Positions 5,760 to 6,123 of a stretch of 6,123 nucleotides of DNA are shown piece by piece. Source of the stretch: Synergistaceae bacterium UBA4088 (GTDB lineage Bacteria; Synergistota; Synergistia; Synergistales; Thermovirgaceae); the NCBI GenBank assembly GCA_002382605.1, contig DFYG01000027.1, positions 1 through 6,123 on the forward strand, given 5' to 3'. Made by a program: the position numbers and the translations under genes. Numbering within the stretch: the stretch's first letter is position 1; each line of letters begins with the position of its first letter. The notes beneath the pieces were generated by a model. That model did no database searches and was not told where the DNA came from. It worked only from the letters and a program-made list of their open reading frames with translations.

Positions 5760-6123
5760 CTACCCTTTTTTCGCGCTGCTCTTCTCTCTGTGTACGTAGA
5801 CGCTGCAGGGAGCATGTTCCACAACTTTGCTCGCCACGCTCCCCAGGAAGAACCTTTCCAGATCGCTCAGCCCGCGGTGACCTATCATGATAATGTCCGC
5901 GTCCTTCTCCTCTGCAAAAGATACGATCCGGCCGTAAGGAGAACCGGTCTCGACATGGACGGACATTTTCGCCGGTTTCTCTGCCCCCGATGTTTTTATC
6001 TCTTCGTTTATGAACTTTTCGAACTCCATCTTCACATCGGCATCACACAGCGAATACAAGAAAGTTTCCTTCAGCAATTTTTCGGTGAATGTTCCGCCGT
6101 GTGATGCCGATGTGAAGATGGAG
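5760..6123 (-). CDS. Universal stress protein (UspA family), N-terminus missing
   Basis: Cytoplasmic nucleotide-binding stress protein. The C-terminal half is clear: SVHVETGSPYGRIVSFAEEKDADIIMIG, then the ATP-binding signature G-x2-G-x9-G-S as GHRGLSDLERFFLGS, followed by VASKVVEHAPCSVYV. This motif marks the ATP-binding rather than the UspA-type non-binding class. A typical protein has 140-150 residues; here roughly 110 are readable and the first strand with its Asp is not seen. The frame runs open to the window edge. TTG 6077 could formally start a 105-aa product but lacks a good ribosome site and would leave half a fold. Bases 6099-6123 are an inverted copy of 6024-6048, so the residues encoded upstream of about 6098 are probably not genuine. 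Stop TAG (5762-5760) lies in a small GGGTA-N2-TACCC dyad, 41 nt before the thioesterase start. Confidence 0.85.
   Translation of the reverse strand, partial: SIFTSASHGGTFTEKLLKETFLYSLCDADVKMEFEKFINEEIKTSGAEKPAKMSVHVETGSPYGRIVSFAEEKDADIIMIGHRGLSDLERFFLGSVASKVVEHAPCSVYVHREKSSAKKG
6024..6123. repeat. Inverted repeat, 25-bp arms around a 50-bp spacer, reaching the window end
   Basis: Bases 6024-6048 and 6099-6123 are exact reverse complements. Extending inward there is one mismatch (6049/6098) and three more pairs (6050-6052 with 6095-6097). The left arm encodes CDADVKME inside the stress protein. The right arm runs to the last base given, so the repeat may be longer. A coding segment copied in inverted orientation so close by suggests a fold-back or chimeric contig end rather than a natural element. 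Confidence 0.85.

Noticed and set aside
1..6123. CRISPR arrays, insertion sequences, attachment sites
   Set aside because: No regularly spaced direct repeats, transposase or integrase sequence, or target duplications were seen; the only long repeat is the inverted one at the right end.

Overview
The window looks like chromosomal DNA from a GC-rich, probably anaerobic Gram-negative bacterium. A Desulfobacterota/Syntrophorhabdus-like host is my best guess. It rests on an IlvD-type dehydratase without the N-terminal [2Fe-2S] cysteine, an FCD-type GntR regulator, a universal stress protein, a FlK-fold thioesterase and a secreted serine hydrolase. Nothing identifies the taxon firmly. I see no phage, transposon, CRISPR or RNA gene.

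Left end (1-1586): a divergent pair. The 5' part of an IlvD/Edd-family dehydratase runs leftward out of the window. A GntR/FadR-type regulator with an FCD domain runs rightward. The 232 bp between the two chosen starts hold a perfect FadR-type operator (CTGGT-N3-ACCAG) inside the spacer of a plausible dehydratase promoter, plus two further inverted repeats. This suggests local, metabolite-responsive control of the dehydratase.

Centre (1731-3370): a leftward two-gene DNA polymerase V cassette in reversed order. umuC comes first and a umuD-like gene follows with an ATGA overlap. The UmuD-like protein is 113 aa. It begins where RecA-stimulated cleavage would leave UmuD', and both residues of the catalytic Ser-Lys dyad are replaced. 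It therefore reads as a ready-made UmuD' and a non-protease. A CATATA-N8-TATATG dyad at the umuC promoter is a candidate operator.

Right-centre (3537-5082): a leftward exported beta-lactamase-like (S12) serine hydrolase. A very strong Shine-Dalgarno and a signal peptide lie in one frame and the mature enzyme in another. One base of difference near 5003-5008 separates them, so this is either a real frameshift or a sequence error.

Right end (5296-6123): a universal stress protein followed by a FlK-like hotdog thioesterase, probably one leftward transcript ending at a 12-bp-stem terminator. The last 25 bases of the window are an exact inverted copy of bases 6024-6048, inside the stress-protein gene. 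This may be a chimeric or fold-back contig end, so the stress-protein reading upstream of about 6098 should not be trusted.

The most unusual biology is the reversed umuC-umuD operon encoding a pre-shortened, catalytically dead UmuD.
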